Source: Cinnamomum chago (lineage: Eukaryota > Streptophyta > Magnoliopsida > Laurales > Lauraceae). From it: 64,000 bases of DNA. The translations under genes were made by a program, and so were the position numbers. Below the pieces are notes generated by a model. The model did no database searches. It was not told the origin of the DNA and saw only the letters and a program-made list of their open reading frames with translations. Positions 46,206-58,429 of the stretch are shown here, in pieces. The stretch covers positions 10,724,001 to 10,788,000 of the forward strand of contig CP142451.1 in NCBI GenBank assembly GCA_038049695.1, given 5' to 3'. The first letter of the stretch is position 1; every line of letters begins with the position of its first letter.

Positions 46206-48790
46206 ATGATTAGGATGTCGGTGGATGAATTAATAGTGATATTCCACTATAAAGAGGATTTTGAGTTTGACATGATTCATCCATTATATAAAAGTGGAAA
46301 GCAGAAGATGAGGTCTATTCGAAGTGACATAACGTTTGAATCGCTAGTTAAAGTAGCTAATGAAACAACACATTGGAAGGGTAACCGCGAAGACATAAGC
46401 ATACATTATCTACATCACAATGGTAAAGTGTTTTCTTTGGTTTGCATCGAAGATGATAACGATATTAAGTGCATGCTAACACTCTCAATAGTTGAAACAA
46501 ATGAGATTTATTTATATATCAACAGAACACCAGTTCGTTCTGGTCTTGGTATCGAAGAACAACCAAGGTACGACAGTTGACATTATTTTATCTCCCAACA
46601 CATTCATGTTAGTGATTGGCTTTAGTATACATTCTTAATTCAATATTAATGTTGATATTTATCATGTACTTTCTGAAGGTCGCATGGTTTGAAAATGCGT
46701 CCTCTGCGTGACGAGAAATGTGCTAGTACAGATGGCATTCATGATGCAAAAATTAAGGCTCCATATGTTCGAAACGCAAGATGTCATACTGTAAACCTTA
46801 GTGAAGACGACGACATGCACTTCTCCTCCAAACCGAATAATGCTTCAAATGAATTGGCCCAAGAGAGTAATACCGTCTTTCGCAAGTACCTTGATGGAGT
46901 AGATAGTGATGATGAAGTAGAAGCCATCAACATAGAAGTCGATCACCCTGTAAGTAGTGCTCATGGCGGTGCATGCCTTACAGCGACCGTGAATGCAAAA
47001 TCAAATGTGAAAGTGTCATCAAACCATAGGCGTGAAATAATTTTTGAAGATAACATTGTTCCAGCAGAAGACATGGTTCACCCTATAAATGGTACTCATC
47101 TTAAAGGTGCATGCCTCAGAGCGACCGTGAATGTGAAATCAAATGTTGGGGAGCCATCAACATTCAGGCGTGAAGTTATTTTTTAAAATAACACGGTTCC
47201 AGAGGAGTTTCCTACAGACTTATACCATAATACTTCGCGGGACATGTGGTCAGGGTGCAAATTTTCGGATCGCGAAAATTTCAGGAGAACTATAGCAAAG
47301 TTTGCAATGTACAATAACTTCGAGCTCTTGCACCTAAAGACAAGTTAATTCAAAGTCACAGCACGTTGCAAGGACCGGGATTGTCCATGGCGCATCCACA
47401 CGTCTATAATTAAGAGTGGACCTCGGTTTAAGGTTCGAACCTACAATCCTGTTCATAAATGTTCAAAGCCAATGATGGGTACGACACATAGGTAGGCGTA
47501 TTCAGAGTTAATTGTGGAGTACATTTTGGGCAAAGTACGTCTAAACAATAATATGAGACCGAAAGAGATAATAAATGATTATCAGATGGAGTTCGGGGTT
47601 ACTATATCGTACAAGAAGGCGCATATTGCTAGAGAAATGGCACTTCGTATAGTTCAAGGTTCATACGAAGATTCATTCAAACTCCTTCCGCTGTATTGTG
47701 CTGAGTTGAAGATGATGAATCCAGGTAGTGTGACCAATATCCAGAAGTCTGACGATGACAAATTTACCAAATCTTTTTGGGCTTTTGCTCCTTCCATCCG
47801 TGCTTTCACATCGTCTCAGGCCAATGATTGCAGTCGATGGATCACACCTTCGTGGTAAGTTTCCTGGCGTATTGTTGGTAGCCGTAACACTGGATGCAAA
47901 TCACAATCTCTTTCCAATAGCGTTTGCATTCGCGGAAGCCGAGTGATGAGACAACTGGGAGTGGTTCATCGCAAATGTGAGTGTGGCTCTTAGGGAGCCA
48001 ATGGATCTTGCCATCGTCTCTGATCGACAAAAGGGACTTGTCCCTACGCTTGAAAACGCCATGCCCACTTCGACTCATTGCTATTGTTGTCGCCATCTCG
48101 TGGAGAACATCAAGTCAAGATTCAATGATTCGGCAATTGTCATGAAGTTTTGGTGCACTGCAAAGGCTTACAGGGCTTGTGAGCACGAGGCGTTCATGGA
48201 AGATATTAAGGCTGTTAATATTGAGATATACAATTATATACATGCATTTGGCAGGCAACATTGGGCAAATGCTTTTGTTGAGGGCTGACGGTACAACATG
48301 CTTACAAGCAACGCTGCCGAATGCACTAACAGCATGTTAAAGGATACCAGAGTTCTACCAATTGTGAAATAGGTTGAAGAGATAAGGGTCAAATTGATGG
48401 AGTTCTTCCAAAAATGACAGGTCGAATCTTTGGCTGTCAACACTCGTTTGACGCCATATGCTGAGAAACAGTTGAGCCATGAAACGGAAGAAGCACGTAG
48501 GTTGCATGTGCGCGTCGCCGGGTTGGAAGAGTTTCAAGTTCAGTCCACTAGTTTCGTGGACGTTGTTCACCTCGATCATCGGACTTGCACTTGGCGCAAA
48601 TGGCAGATTATTGGAATCCCGTGCTCACATACCATCGCGGGTATGAGGCTAAAGAACAGAAATCCATATGATTTTTGCAATGATTGATATCTTGCAAGTA
48701 AGTACCAGTCAACATACAAAGAGGACTTTCATGCAACCCGTGATAGCAAATAATGGGAGCACATATGATCATATGAAAGGGTGTTGTCTC
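46206..48790 (+). pseudogene. MULE transposase (MuDR type), decayed
   Basis: Exon 1 (to about 46568) encodes the N-terminal region found in plant MULE proteins. A likely intron follows, with donor AAG/GTACGA and acceptor near 46678. The second exon has two about 45-residue internal repeats (each with 'GACL.ATVN.KSNV' and 'RRE.IF'). Then come the zinc-binding N-domain ('CKDRDCPWRIHTSI' ... 'NPVHKC'), the core with first catalytic Asp 'IAVDGSHLRGKFPG', the second 'VSDRQKGL' and the Glu in 'SNAAECTNS'. The SWIM finger 'CTWRKWQIIGIPCSH' closes the protein. Damage: stop codons at about 47184, 47346, 47493, 47944 (double), 48285, 48369 and 48415, and a frameshift near 47800. The DDE core and SWIM finger leave little doubt about identity. 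Confidence 0.93.
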
Positions 48791-48904
48791 CTCTATCTTC
48801 AAACAACTGTTTTGATAGTATGGAACCATGAATATAAGATATATGTGCTGTTTAGCTGCAAAATTGATTCACTTCAAGTTTATGGACTTTTTAAAATAAA
48901 AAAA

Positions 48905-48985
48905 ATTAACTGGACAACGCTAGCGTCGTTCTGTTGCAATTTAACTTGCAGTTAAGCGACGCTAGCATCGCTGTTGAGTCAAAAA
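48905..48985 (-). repeat. Internal copy of the MULE subterminal motif
   Basis: ACGCTAGCGTCG (48917) and GCGACGCTAGCATCGC (48956), followed by a run of A, lie between the two convergent genes. Order, spacing and the A-run match the complement of the left subterminal region, so this stretch looks like part of a right-hand end lying just after the transposase gene. Confidence 0.7.
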
Positions 48986-49323
48986 AAAATTTCAGAAGAC
49001 TACATAACCACATGTGCTTCGATGCGCTAGAATATTTCGTATCATATGACATTATACTTCAGCTGCAGCTACTGATTCCTGCAGTTCAAAACTATTCATA
49101 TACAATCATACAACAAAAAATGCTGAAAAAATTAATGAATGCAATCTATAATGCCCACATATGATGAACAACCACCCCATTTAACAAAAACCAACGTTAT
49201 CTGATTTGCATACACCCTCCAAATTATACTTTCCATACATCCAAAAAGAATATGAATTCAAAAGAAACGAACATAGTTCAACCACTCCAACAAGTTCAAA
49301 AACTATACAAAAGTATTGTCAAT

Positions 49324-51480
49324 TCATTGAGTCAACGGATCAATGTCCAAACGGTGATTGTTCAGCTCCCAACTGTATCCATATATGTCGACCACAATCT
49401 TGCTCCTAAAATACATTATGTCCGACTGTTTAAAGCTGATTTCTCTACGCACAGCACAATGTTCAGCGAAGGCCAATGCAAAGACACCGCAGTCGTTCTC
49501 GTTCTTCTGATAAGGTATTTTCGTCTTGACGAGCAAACTCCATAGATTAGTGTCATACCATCTATAGTTGGAAAATTGTCCTCCCAAGAAGTCAATCTGT
49601 GGAAACCAAGCCAATTAAAATGTGTAAGTGGAGTTATTTAGATTAAAGTGTTATCAATTCATTCATGTAAAGATCATGAACATATGGGACAACTCACGAA
49701 TGCTTTGCAAAATTGAAATGAAGTCCTGTCGGTCTTCATGCTATTGTAAAACTCCTACCTTCGGTCTTCTGGGTGCCAGACTAATAACGTGAAATGTGCA
49801 TCGTGCCATAGGATAAAGATCAACATACCCTTCTCCCTAGCATCCCAAACCTTGACACCATCCTTACCAAATACATTCTCTTGCAATGCCTTCACATTAT
49901 TATTTTCCCACCAACTCTGGTAACGGAAAGCATGTGAGATCCATTGATCAAATTATTAATAACTAATGAAGTCATTAATGTTGATAAAAACACGGGAGTG
50001 AAAGGAACTTACACAGACACTAGGATTGTAGAAGACCGCATGTGGATATCTACCCTTAATGACTTCAAACTGCTAGTACATTATGTTTGTGTCTAACCAC
50101 GTACCCTCGTCGAGTACCTTCTTCAGAGGCTTTCCAGACACAAGTGTGGAATATATATCAAGCTCATCCGGTCTACCAAGAACAACAACAAAGAAGATGG
50201 TTAGCCTACATTAAATTCACAAATCATAATAAGTTATTAACATTAAATTTACTAATCATAATAAGTAGGGACGGCACTTTTTAGCATAAAAGCCGAGGAA
50301 TTCCTCTAGTAGGGTCAATTGTTCATCAGTCAGCACATACTCTGACCTTTCAAAGAATGGTCGTAATCCTCAAAATAATGAGGAATCTTCCTTTCACGAT
50401 GCAAGTGCTTTATCCTCCAAACCAATGTGTTGATATCCGACTTCGAAGTGTGTACAACCACCGACATCTCGGGAGGTGCATTAACCGGTGTATTGAAGAT
50501 ATCATCCACAATTGAAACTGATGGAGAGACGATTCCGGCGATCAAGGAAGGTGATGATGTAATGGAGTCCACATTTACTACCTCATCTGAATAGTCCAGC
50601 TTCTTTATGACGGTTGATGCTCATGTCCTTTGCTTAGCCTTTGGAACAACTCTCTTCCGTGTTCCAGAAGGTGAACCCTATATCGAAAGGATACAGATAT
50701 AAGTCATGTCACCTTAGAATGCTGGTAGAGCAAATCATGAAATGTTTCACTAAATTTATTACCTTCTTTTCTCATCCTCTGATTGGGAGGTGGAACATGA
50801 CTCCCCACCAAAATTTTTGAACGACGGACTAAATGCATCTCTAAATTTTGAAAATTTTTCCATAAGCTTGCCGCAAAATCTTCGATCTTGACCTTCTTCT
50901 GGACCGCCCGGTCTGAAGACCATTGTAAGTGGTCCAACAAAACATGAACCTGACTCAAGATTTTTATGCATTAAGGATGAGTTAGAGGTAATAAAATCGA
51001 AGGGAAAGAAAAGGTAATTATGACACGGCGCTCACATGTTTATCGGTGGCGTATGTCTCTTCGCAGTGGGTGCTACCCGTAGGATTTGACCCATCCTTAA
51101 TTTCCACCTCTGCTTTTGGTTTCTCCAAGTGGGTCTCGTCGGGCGATTGTCTTCCTCGATCGCCCATCCCACATACAATATCTTTGATGGTTTCTGATGA
51201 ATACCAAATATGATAGGCAGGCGAGTGAAACTTTGAGGAATCCTTCTGCCCGCATAGGACATTACTCTTCCTTACCTCCCATAGTCTAGTAACTCTATCT
51301 GCATACTTTTGATAGTCAACTTCAAACATTTCCAGACGCTCAACCCTCTTAAAAGGCATATAGAAGGGTGGGGGGACAACTTGCTTAATGCCGAACTATT
51401 TTGCTATACGTTCGGGGTTGTGCCTTTCAACAATCCAGTAATGTAGAAGGACCGTTGAAGAAGCGAACAACCGCTAAAAA
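49324..51480 (-). pseudogene. Plant-mobile-domain plus Ulp1 cysteine protease gene carried by the MULE, decayed
   Basis: Read on the minus strand. First comes 'HYWIVERHNPERIAK' then 'FGIKQVVPPPFYMPFKRV', the C-terminal part of an aminotransferase-like plant mobile domain; a stop replaces the Gln usually between them. A charged linker in several short exons follows (51359-51018, about 50958-50704, 50680-50330, about 50310-50280). Then the protease: 'LTDEQLTLLEEFLGFYA', 'SGKPLKKVLDEGTWLD', 'HDAHFTLLVWHPEDR' (catalytic His), 'IDFLGGQFSNYRWYDTNLW', and 'KNENDCGVFALAFAEH' (catalytic Cys with the preceding Gln/Asn region). Ulp1-type enzymes remove SUMO; the role in MULEs is unknown. Stops near 51396, 50620 and 50079, and eroded splice sites, make it non-functional. 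Its 5' part is disrupted by a Copia fragment (51510-52690). Exact exon limits were not resolved. Confidence 0.82.
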
Positions 51481-51509
51481 TGTCAATAAGTTAGAGGTCA
51501 GAAATACAT

Positions 51510-52690
51510 AAGTTGTTTGGAGAAACCCAGATTGGATTTTATTTTCACAAACAAAATGACAATCAAGTTTGATGTGTTTGGAACTTGATTGTTTGGTGCA
51601 CTAGTGGAAGATAGTATTAGGAGTTATGTGAAGAGGGTGTTGGTCTCCTTCATCATCTTCTTATTTTAGTGGTAACATGAACTGAACCCGCACTTCATGG
51701 TATGAATACAAGCACCTTCCAATTGTGTATGTTAAACAACCAAGATCTTGAAGTAGGTACCTTAGCCAAGTCAATTCAGAAGTAGCCAGGGCCATGAAGA
51801 GCTAGATACAATGTTTTGATTCTTTCTCTTCCATGATATAGGATGTCACAAGAAGGGTGAACAAGTTAAAGGTTGAACGACGAGTCATGAGAGAGCTGGC
51901 CCAGTTCGAGTTTTGAGTACTTTTGGGGTTGAAGAACATTGGTAAAAGATGGTAGGAGTCGACCTTGGCTGGGTCTTGAAAGCAAAGGACGCCAAAAGAG
52001 GCATCAGAGATGTGTGGTGCTGGTGCCAGGCATGAATTGACTTGGGACATGAATAGAGAAAATGTCTGGGCATGTAATGGTCAAGTAAATTAATTGGTCA
52101 ATCATAAAAAAGGTCACCTTGCTTAGAACACATTTTTCTCCATGGGAAAGGAAGCCGGTCAAGCTCCAAGAAGGTAATTCAGAAGAGCAACCTCCATTTT
52201 TAGTCTGATAATTCATAGGCTGAGATCCTTGATATGGAAGTGATGGTGTAAAATAGCATCCACAGTGTGGATATTGACTGCATTATTTCTAGTGTCAAGT
52301 ACGTTGTCATCATATACAGGAATCGCTACAAAGGTGGACCCAAGAGGCTGCTAGCAAATAGAGTAATGTGCTGTGATTGCCTGAGAAATGCATTAGTCTC
52401 CCCATGTTTGGAAAACATTGGTTGTGGACAGGTAGTTGGTTTATGAACCAGCTGCGTACTGATGCAACGATGAGTAGACAAAACATGCCAGTAATTTGGC
52501 AACATGAGCAAAAAATTCTTATTGTAATCGAGACCCTGGGTTTGAGTATAGCCCCTACCAAGTAGGCTTTGTAACGTTCCATTGTGCCATTGGATTTGAA
52601 GTTGAGTTTGTAGTTTGTACACCCACTTGCATCCAATGGGGGTGTTTGGTTGGTGGTGTCTGCCCATGGCCTAATTTCTGCACTCAATTA
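51510..52690 (-). pseudogene. Copia RT/RNase H fragment nested in the MULE
   Basis: On the minus strand, in order: 'PIGCKWVYKLQ' and 'GTLQSLLGRGYTQTQGLDY' (reverse transcriptase), then 'MSQVNSCLAPAPH' and 'PMTRRSTFNLFTLLVTSYI' (RNase H region, normally CPMTRRSTTG), then 'LATSELTLRYLLQDLG'-like and 'DCHFV' pieces. Many stops and frameshifts. It is a different lineage from the Copia at 34-41 kb. No LTRs were identified. Confidence 0.8.
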
Positions 52691-53844
52691 ACTCAAGGCT
52701 TGAGGATTGTGTATGCTTGGACAATGATACGTGATATAATTTCATCAAATGATCAAGAGCATTGGGCACTTCTGCATGATCAGGGGCCCAGTGGGTCCCC
52801 ATCAGGATGTTCTTATTTCTTTAATTATTTTAGGCTCATGTCATTTCCTTTCCTAGTTTGAATTAGTCAGACACTTCCCCACGTAGGGAGGTTGTTGAGG
52901 CTTTAAGAGTCTTGTGGTAGTGGGTAAGTCTGGTGGAAGTGGTGATCTGCTGAAGTGTTCTGTATTTATTTGGATCATCACTGATTTTCTTTTAAGAGTT
53001 CTCTGTTTGGTGCAATCTCCCATATGAGATTTTATCCTTTTTAAGCTTCCTCTTTGAGCAGTGATTTATATATTTTCACTATGGCTCGAGTAATGCTAGA
53101 AGGTTCGTACCAGACAACGTATATAATTTGCAATGAAATATAAATGATTCCAAAGTAGGGTATGGCATGGTGGTGTCCAAACACAAAATATCTGCCCATC
53201 TTTTTTCTGAGAACAACCTAACAATCATCAAGCCATTACCAGATGAAAGATTTGTATGGCATGGTGGCAATGAATGTACATTACCAGATCAAAGAATGTA
53301 GGAAAGACAAAACCATAATTCTTTATGAGGAATTGGAATCAAAACCATTGTCAGATCAAAGAATGTAGAAAAGAAAAAATAACAAACACAAACAACAACA
53401 AATGTACATTAAAATTACACACCAAAAATGCAAGAATGAAGAGGGAGAAATATCAAATATCATACATCAAAGAGCAAGAAGATGTCAAAGAATAATACAA
53501 CATGGAAGAAGGAAATGCATGTTTGGGTAATGTAAATCCACTTCCAGATTTTAATCAATAACCAAAGAAGTAGCAATGATTTGAATGTGCATGTCCCAAA
53601 ACAAGTGAACAAAAACCATTGTGGTTGTTTCGTTTTTTGAGAAAAACCCCAAACAGACATTGTATTTGAGATACTAATCAAATGTGCAAACAGTTTCAAC
53701 GTTCCATACCTTAGAGGCGATGTGTGATATCGGAGCAAGGTTGATCCAAAGTGGGGAAGGAAGAATGCAAAAGGAGCAGCGGCGTTGACGTACTAAGGTA
53801 GAGGAAAGAAGGGGAGAGAAAGGAATGGAAATGGAAAGAGTTTA
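52691..53844. other. Right interior of the MULE, no gene resolved
   Basis: By position this should contain the 5' part of the minus-strand passenger gene. Short frames such as the one at 53711-53914 show no family features. Confidence 0.35.
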
Positions 53845-54045
53845 GGGTATAAATAAAATGCCGAAGAACGACGCTAGCATCACTAAAAACAACACTGAGA
53901 AACACTAACGTCACTCATTTCAAATTTGAAAAAAAAAAAAAAAAAAAACCAAATGGGGTCTGACGGACTCCGTTTGTGTGGTGCTAGTTCCGAGGCACTA
54001 ATAAGTGCAATGGACAAATACTGGGTATTTCCCAGTAAAATCCTC
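53845..54045 (-). repeat. Right terminal inverted repeat of the 8.6-kb MULE
   Basis: The complement starts GAGGATTTTACTGGGAAATA, matching the left end. Further in it has the paired motifs (CACTAACGTCACT at 53903 and ACGACGCTAGCATCAC at 53868) and, on the minus strand, TATTTATACCC. This last matches TATATATACCC in the left end and could be a core promoter for the minus-strand gene. Confidence 0.88.
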
Positions 54046-54054
54046 AATTTTAAA

Positions 54055-55013
54055 TATTATGAAATATATTACTTGTCCATGGCATGAGCATGTTTTGCTA
54101 GCATATAATTATGCTTGTTAAAAGTTTTTATTTGGGTCAAAACAAACATAGAGTACATAAAAATAATCAGATTAAATTAAACCAATAATTAGAACCATCG
54201 GGCAATTAAACAATAATGGTATGTGAAAATTATGTAAGGACTTTAGCATAAATAGTATTTCAAGTTTTTCTTAAACTCTTGGCCTCTTATTGTCTGATTA
54301 CTTTAAATCATAAAGAATAAATATCAAACAGTGTTAATCATTTTACTTATTTTCTCCATTTTCATTGTAATATTATTGTCTTTTTTCAATTTACGTAATT
54401 TTTATATTATATCAAAATCAAGATTTCTTGTAGAGCAAACCATGTTAAGCAACCCTAAAAAAATATAATTGGTTTAGTTTCAAAATTTCTCTCTAAAAGC
54501 AGGATAAATAAATTTTAAGATCAACTACGAAGTAAAAAGTAAAAACATATAATCGGTTAATTTAACCTCAAACACCTTCAGTCGGTATTAGAAATGAGTG
54601 AAGAATTTTAAATTAATAACAAATTTTAATTTATTTTAGTATAACGTGTGAACCATTCAATGGCCCATTAATATTTTTAGATAATTTTTAGGTTTTTTTT
54701 TCTTGATCCAGTTTGGGGTTTTATATTTGTTGGGTTTCATATTTGTAATAGTTGTTTGAAATTGATTTCTAACAATAAAAACCAAGATAATAGAAAAGTA
54801 GGAAAAAAAAAGCTATAAGTTTATGTTTTACATATAGTTTTAAAAGCATCTATACAACATTTATTATATTTTTAATTTAGAATTTATTTTCTATTCTAAC
54901 AAAAAATAAAATTATCACAATATTGTCTTTTATATTCCTGCGAATTAAATCTAGTCAATTATGTTTCTTCCTTGAATTAATTTGTCATGTGCAAATAAGT
55001 TGATAAAAACATA
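54055..55013. other. Intergenic, no gene seen
   Basis: Very AT-rich DNA without supported coding or element structure. Confidence 0.5.
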
Positions 55014-55022
55014 TTTTATTTA

Positions 55023-56092
55023 GGAAAAATTTCAAAAAGGTATAAAACTTTTATCTCATTTTCAAAAAAGTATATGAAGATTTGAAGATTTTAAAAAAAG
55101 TATAAGAGTTTTCAACAAGTCTTTCAACCAAGTCCTCTTCTTAAAAAAAAGGGAAAACTTCAAATAAGTCCTTAAGTTTTTGCCTTATTTCAAAAAATGA
55201 CACAAGTTTTAAAACTTTTCAAATTAGTCCTAAGTTTTCCATGAAGTTTTCAATTAAGGACATTCATCCATTTAAAGCTATTTTTCGGCACCTTTTTTCT
55301 TCAATTTTTTTAAACTACCAAAATTATTTTTCAATGAAATAAAACCCGCTTTCACTTCCTCTATATTTTCTTCATTTTTTTCCCTGACAGCCTTATAGTG
55401 ATCGAGAAAAACTAGCATTTCCACATAGATCGGCTAAACGTAGTGGCTGCCAGAACCATCTCATGGCTTTAAATAAAGGTATTCTGGGTATTTTTAAAAA
55501 ATTGAGAGAAAATGCAATAAAAATGCCTTTAAATGACTAGATGGCCTTAATTGAAGTTTTATTGAAAAACTTAGGGACTAATTTGAAAACTTTTGAAACT
55601 CGTTTCCTTTTTTGAAATAAGGCAAAAACCCAAGGCCTTATGTGAAAATTTCCCCAAAGACATGAGAAATGACAAAAATACCCTTATATCATTTTTAAAG
55701 TTCTCCCTTTAATAAATCATTTAAGAGAAAATGATCAAGTCCAATCCAAATAACCTAATGTCGCCCACTTCAATTACCTTTCCTTTCCCCCCTAGAATCT
55801 TCAACTATCTTTATGCATGAATGGATTCCAATTGAGTAGAAAAAACTAACTTCAATAAATGGTTATGATCATTAGAATCAAAATGGCCAATCTTGGAGAG
55901 GAAAAAGGTGCAGAAAATACAAATCTACCATAAAAGAAGGGTATTTTTCTCATTTCTCAAAGAAATTTATAGAAATAACTTGATTCAAAAAATTGTGGAA
56001 AACTCTTATATTTTTTTTGAAATATTCAAATCTTCATGTATGTTTTTTTTTTAAACGAGCCAAATAAGCTTATACTTCTTTAAGAACTTCCC
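55023..56092. mobile_element. MULE-like foldback MITE, 1070 bp, with a second foldback nested inside
   Basis: The outer arms (about 95 bp) are inverted copies: GGAAAAATTTCAAAAAGGTA on the left, and the complement of a GGGAAGTTCTTAAAGAAGTA stretch on the right. They share 'tatgaagatttgaa.att' and 'gtataagagtttt'. The flanks TTTTATTTA and TTTTATTTC match at 8 of 9 positions, fitting a MULE target duplication. The inner element (about 55151-55655) has arms of some 125 bp, with GGGAAAACTTC and its complement at the ends, sharing 'gttttgccttatttcaaaaa' type sequence. No coding sequence. Confidence 0.8.
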
Positions 56093-56101
56093 TTTTATTT
56101 C

Positions 56102-57627
56102 GCCGGTGTCATATATGGTTAGTTTCTAGTATTTTTAGCCCACCCATTTTCAAAACGGACCAGAATGGCGGGTCAACCTGACCTCAGCCACCTAACCTGC
56201 ATTTTGATGCGGGCCGAACACAGGTCAAACTGGAGCTGATGGGCAGCAGCTAGTTGCCCCATGTAGACGTCCTACGGTGCAGTAGATGTTTTTCATTTAC
56301 AGGGTTTCACATAGATAGCCATAGGTGTGTGGACCATTTTAATTTTTCTTCAAGTGGGTCCAGCGAGCGGTTAAGAAATGATTAATCTTGGAGGATCAAA
56401 ATTCAGTGAATACGGTCAAAATCAATCTCTTACACGTATTACATGTATAAAGGGAGGCAGATGATGAAGTGGACATCATCCAACACTGAAGTGGCTTTCA
56501 AGTTATTAAATAGAAGTCGACTGATGATAAGATCCAACTACTTAATTTAAACACATCTTTGGGCCCCACAAATAACATCTCAACAATTGAATATCCTCAC
56601 CTACTAGCACCAATCCAACTCGCTGGGCCCACTTGGAAGCATTCCCATTATTGAGGGTGGGATGGTTAGAAAGGTCTCTTCATAGAAAACTATAGTGCAA
56701 AAAAAATAGCCCGCTCATATTATGCTATTGATAACCCTTGATTTAACGGCCTAAAACTTTAACGGTCTTTTAATCATAATTTTTTATGAGATTCAGTCCA
56801 ATAGTGAGTTGAGGTTTGATGAACATAAAACTATGCACGATTGCTTGTCATGAGGGATAAAAGTGTGAAATGAGTTTCATGGATCAAAGTGGGCCAAAGT
56901 GGGCCCCAAAGAGCTGGGCCGGACATCCATTCTGCTTGGAGGAGAAAATTTTCCTTCAGTGCTCATGGCTTCTACTGCTGCATGTCATCATCACCAGTAC
57001 TTATTGAAGAATGGAAGACAAAAATAAATGGTGACTGTATTGCCAAATGCCATCATCACCACCACACCGCCTATTGTCGGATTACTTTCATAGGTGTATA
57101 AAAAGTTGATCCATTATTTAAGTTATCTTAAGCCTCTCATAATCACATGCTTGATGCCACACTGGCTCTATGATTTGGAAGGCCAAGACATGGATCTAGG
57201 CGATCTTAACCGTTCAAATAGCTTCTCAACGTAAGTAGATATAATTTGATGTATTCTTATCATTGTTATTAGCACGAATCCCCTATGCCCTATGCATTGC
57301 ACAGGTTAAATCTTGAATATTATATTAAAACTAATATCTCATTCATATAAATGTATTTATAACAAACTAATTAAAGAATTCAAATCAATCAAAAAATTAA
57401 TGAAAACTAAATCTTTCATCACTTAATCTACATCAGCTTACACAAAATAAATGATTCATATGCATTATGTTTATTTTGAATACTATATAAAAACTTTAAA
57501 AATAACCTTAATTTATAGAGTTGGAAGGCATCTCTTTGAATTGGATTACATCCACACAAATGGGCCCAAGAGACATTTTATTAAAAATGCACATATTTAG
57601 CCCAAGAGACATGTTTTATTGAAAATA
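56102..57627. other. Intergenic, no gene seen
   Basis: A mix of ordinary AT-rich DNA. Short frames, such as the one near 56889, have no family features. Confidence 0.5.
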
Positions 57628-57632
57628 CACAT

Positions 57633-58161
57633 TGATGATGCCAAAAAGTGTTTCGGGCACCACCGGTCAAGTGATTAGTAAATAATGTGAAAATTAATGG
57701 AGAGAGAAAGAAAGAATTTATAGTGGTTCGGTCAGTGTGACCTACATCCACTTCAATTGATGACTTTACTGCTCCGGGGAAAAGATTACAAAGTAGGCAA
57801 ATACAATGACAGTGAAAAAGTAGATCAGAGTTGCCTCTTGGTGGGACTCCCTCTTTTTATACTCTTCCCCTAACGGATGGGGACGATTCCTCAGCGACGT
57901 ACGCTCCATTCTGGTGGAGTCTTCTGAACCGCCCTCAACAGACGAGCAGATAAGATCTCATCCGCAGGACTAGGCAAAGCAAGTAGATGGAACGACGCGC
58001 ACTAACTCTGTCATTCAGTAGATCTGGGCCCGGCCTTTAATGATTGGACTTGGACCACTTTGGGCTTGGTGGGTCCTTATAAGATTGGGCTTCCCACATG
58101 GATTGGGCCGTTTGGGCTTGGCCCATCATTGTGGACTGAGTCATTTGGGCCTGACTCATCA
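57633..58161 (-). repeat. 3' LTR of the gag-only retrotransposon
   Basis: 529 bp. On the minus strand it runs from TGATGAGTCAGGCCC to GGCATCATCA. It matches the other LTR over its full length. Confidence 0.95.
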
Positions 58162-58429
58162 TTTGCCCCTCAATGCCTTGCGCTAAAGGAAACGTTGGGA
58201 GTGAGGCATTTTGGATATCAGACCTTTTTTTTTTTTTTTTTTTCTTTTTTTTTTTTGCCGAGCATTTATAGCTTTCCAAGACACTGTTCGTCTCTGTTGT
58301 TCCCCTTTTAATACATGCACTTCGCAGAGGAGGTTCGGGGGTGTCCCTCAGCGGTGGTCGAGCTGTTGGCAACGGAGGTGCTGGACGGGGCAGGGGTGCC
58401 AGCCTAGGCGCGGGCGAGGAGCGCCTGCG

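Larger units (their letters stand above)
45414..54045. mobile_element. Complete MULE, 8.6 kb, with long TIRs, transposase and Ulp1-type passenger gene
   Basis: The terminal inverted repeats match strongly over about 60 bp (45414-45474 against 53985-54045: GAGAATTTTACTAG versus GAGGATTTTACTGG, then 'CAGTATTT.TCCATTGCACTT', then 'TTAGTGCCTC.GAAC'). They match more loosely to about 185 bp. The 9-bp sequence AATTTTAAA is duplicated exactly at 45405-45413 and 54046-54054, the MULE hallmark. It carries a transposase on the plus strand and, convergent, a plant-mobile-domain/Ulp1 gene on the minus strand, the gene content known from Ulp1-carrying plant MULEs (Kaonashi/CUMULE type). Both genes are broken by stops, so the element is dead but structurally complete. 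Confidence 0.92.
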
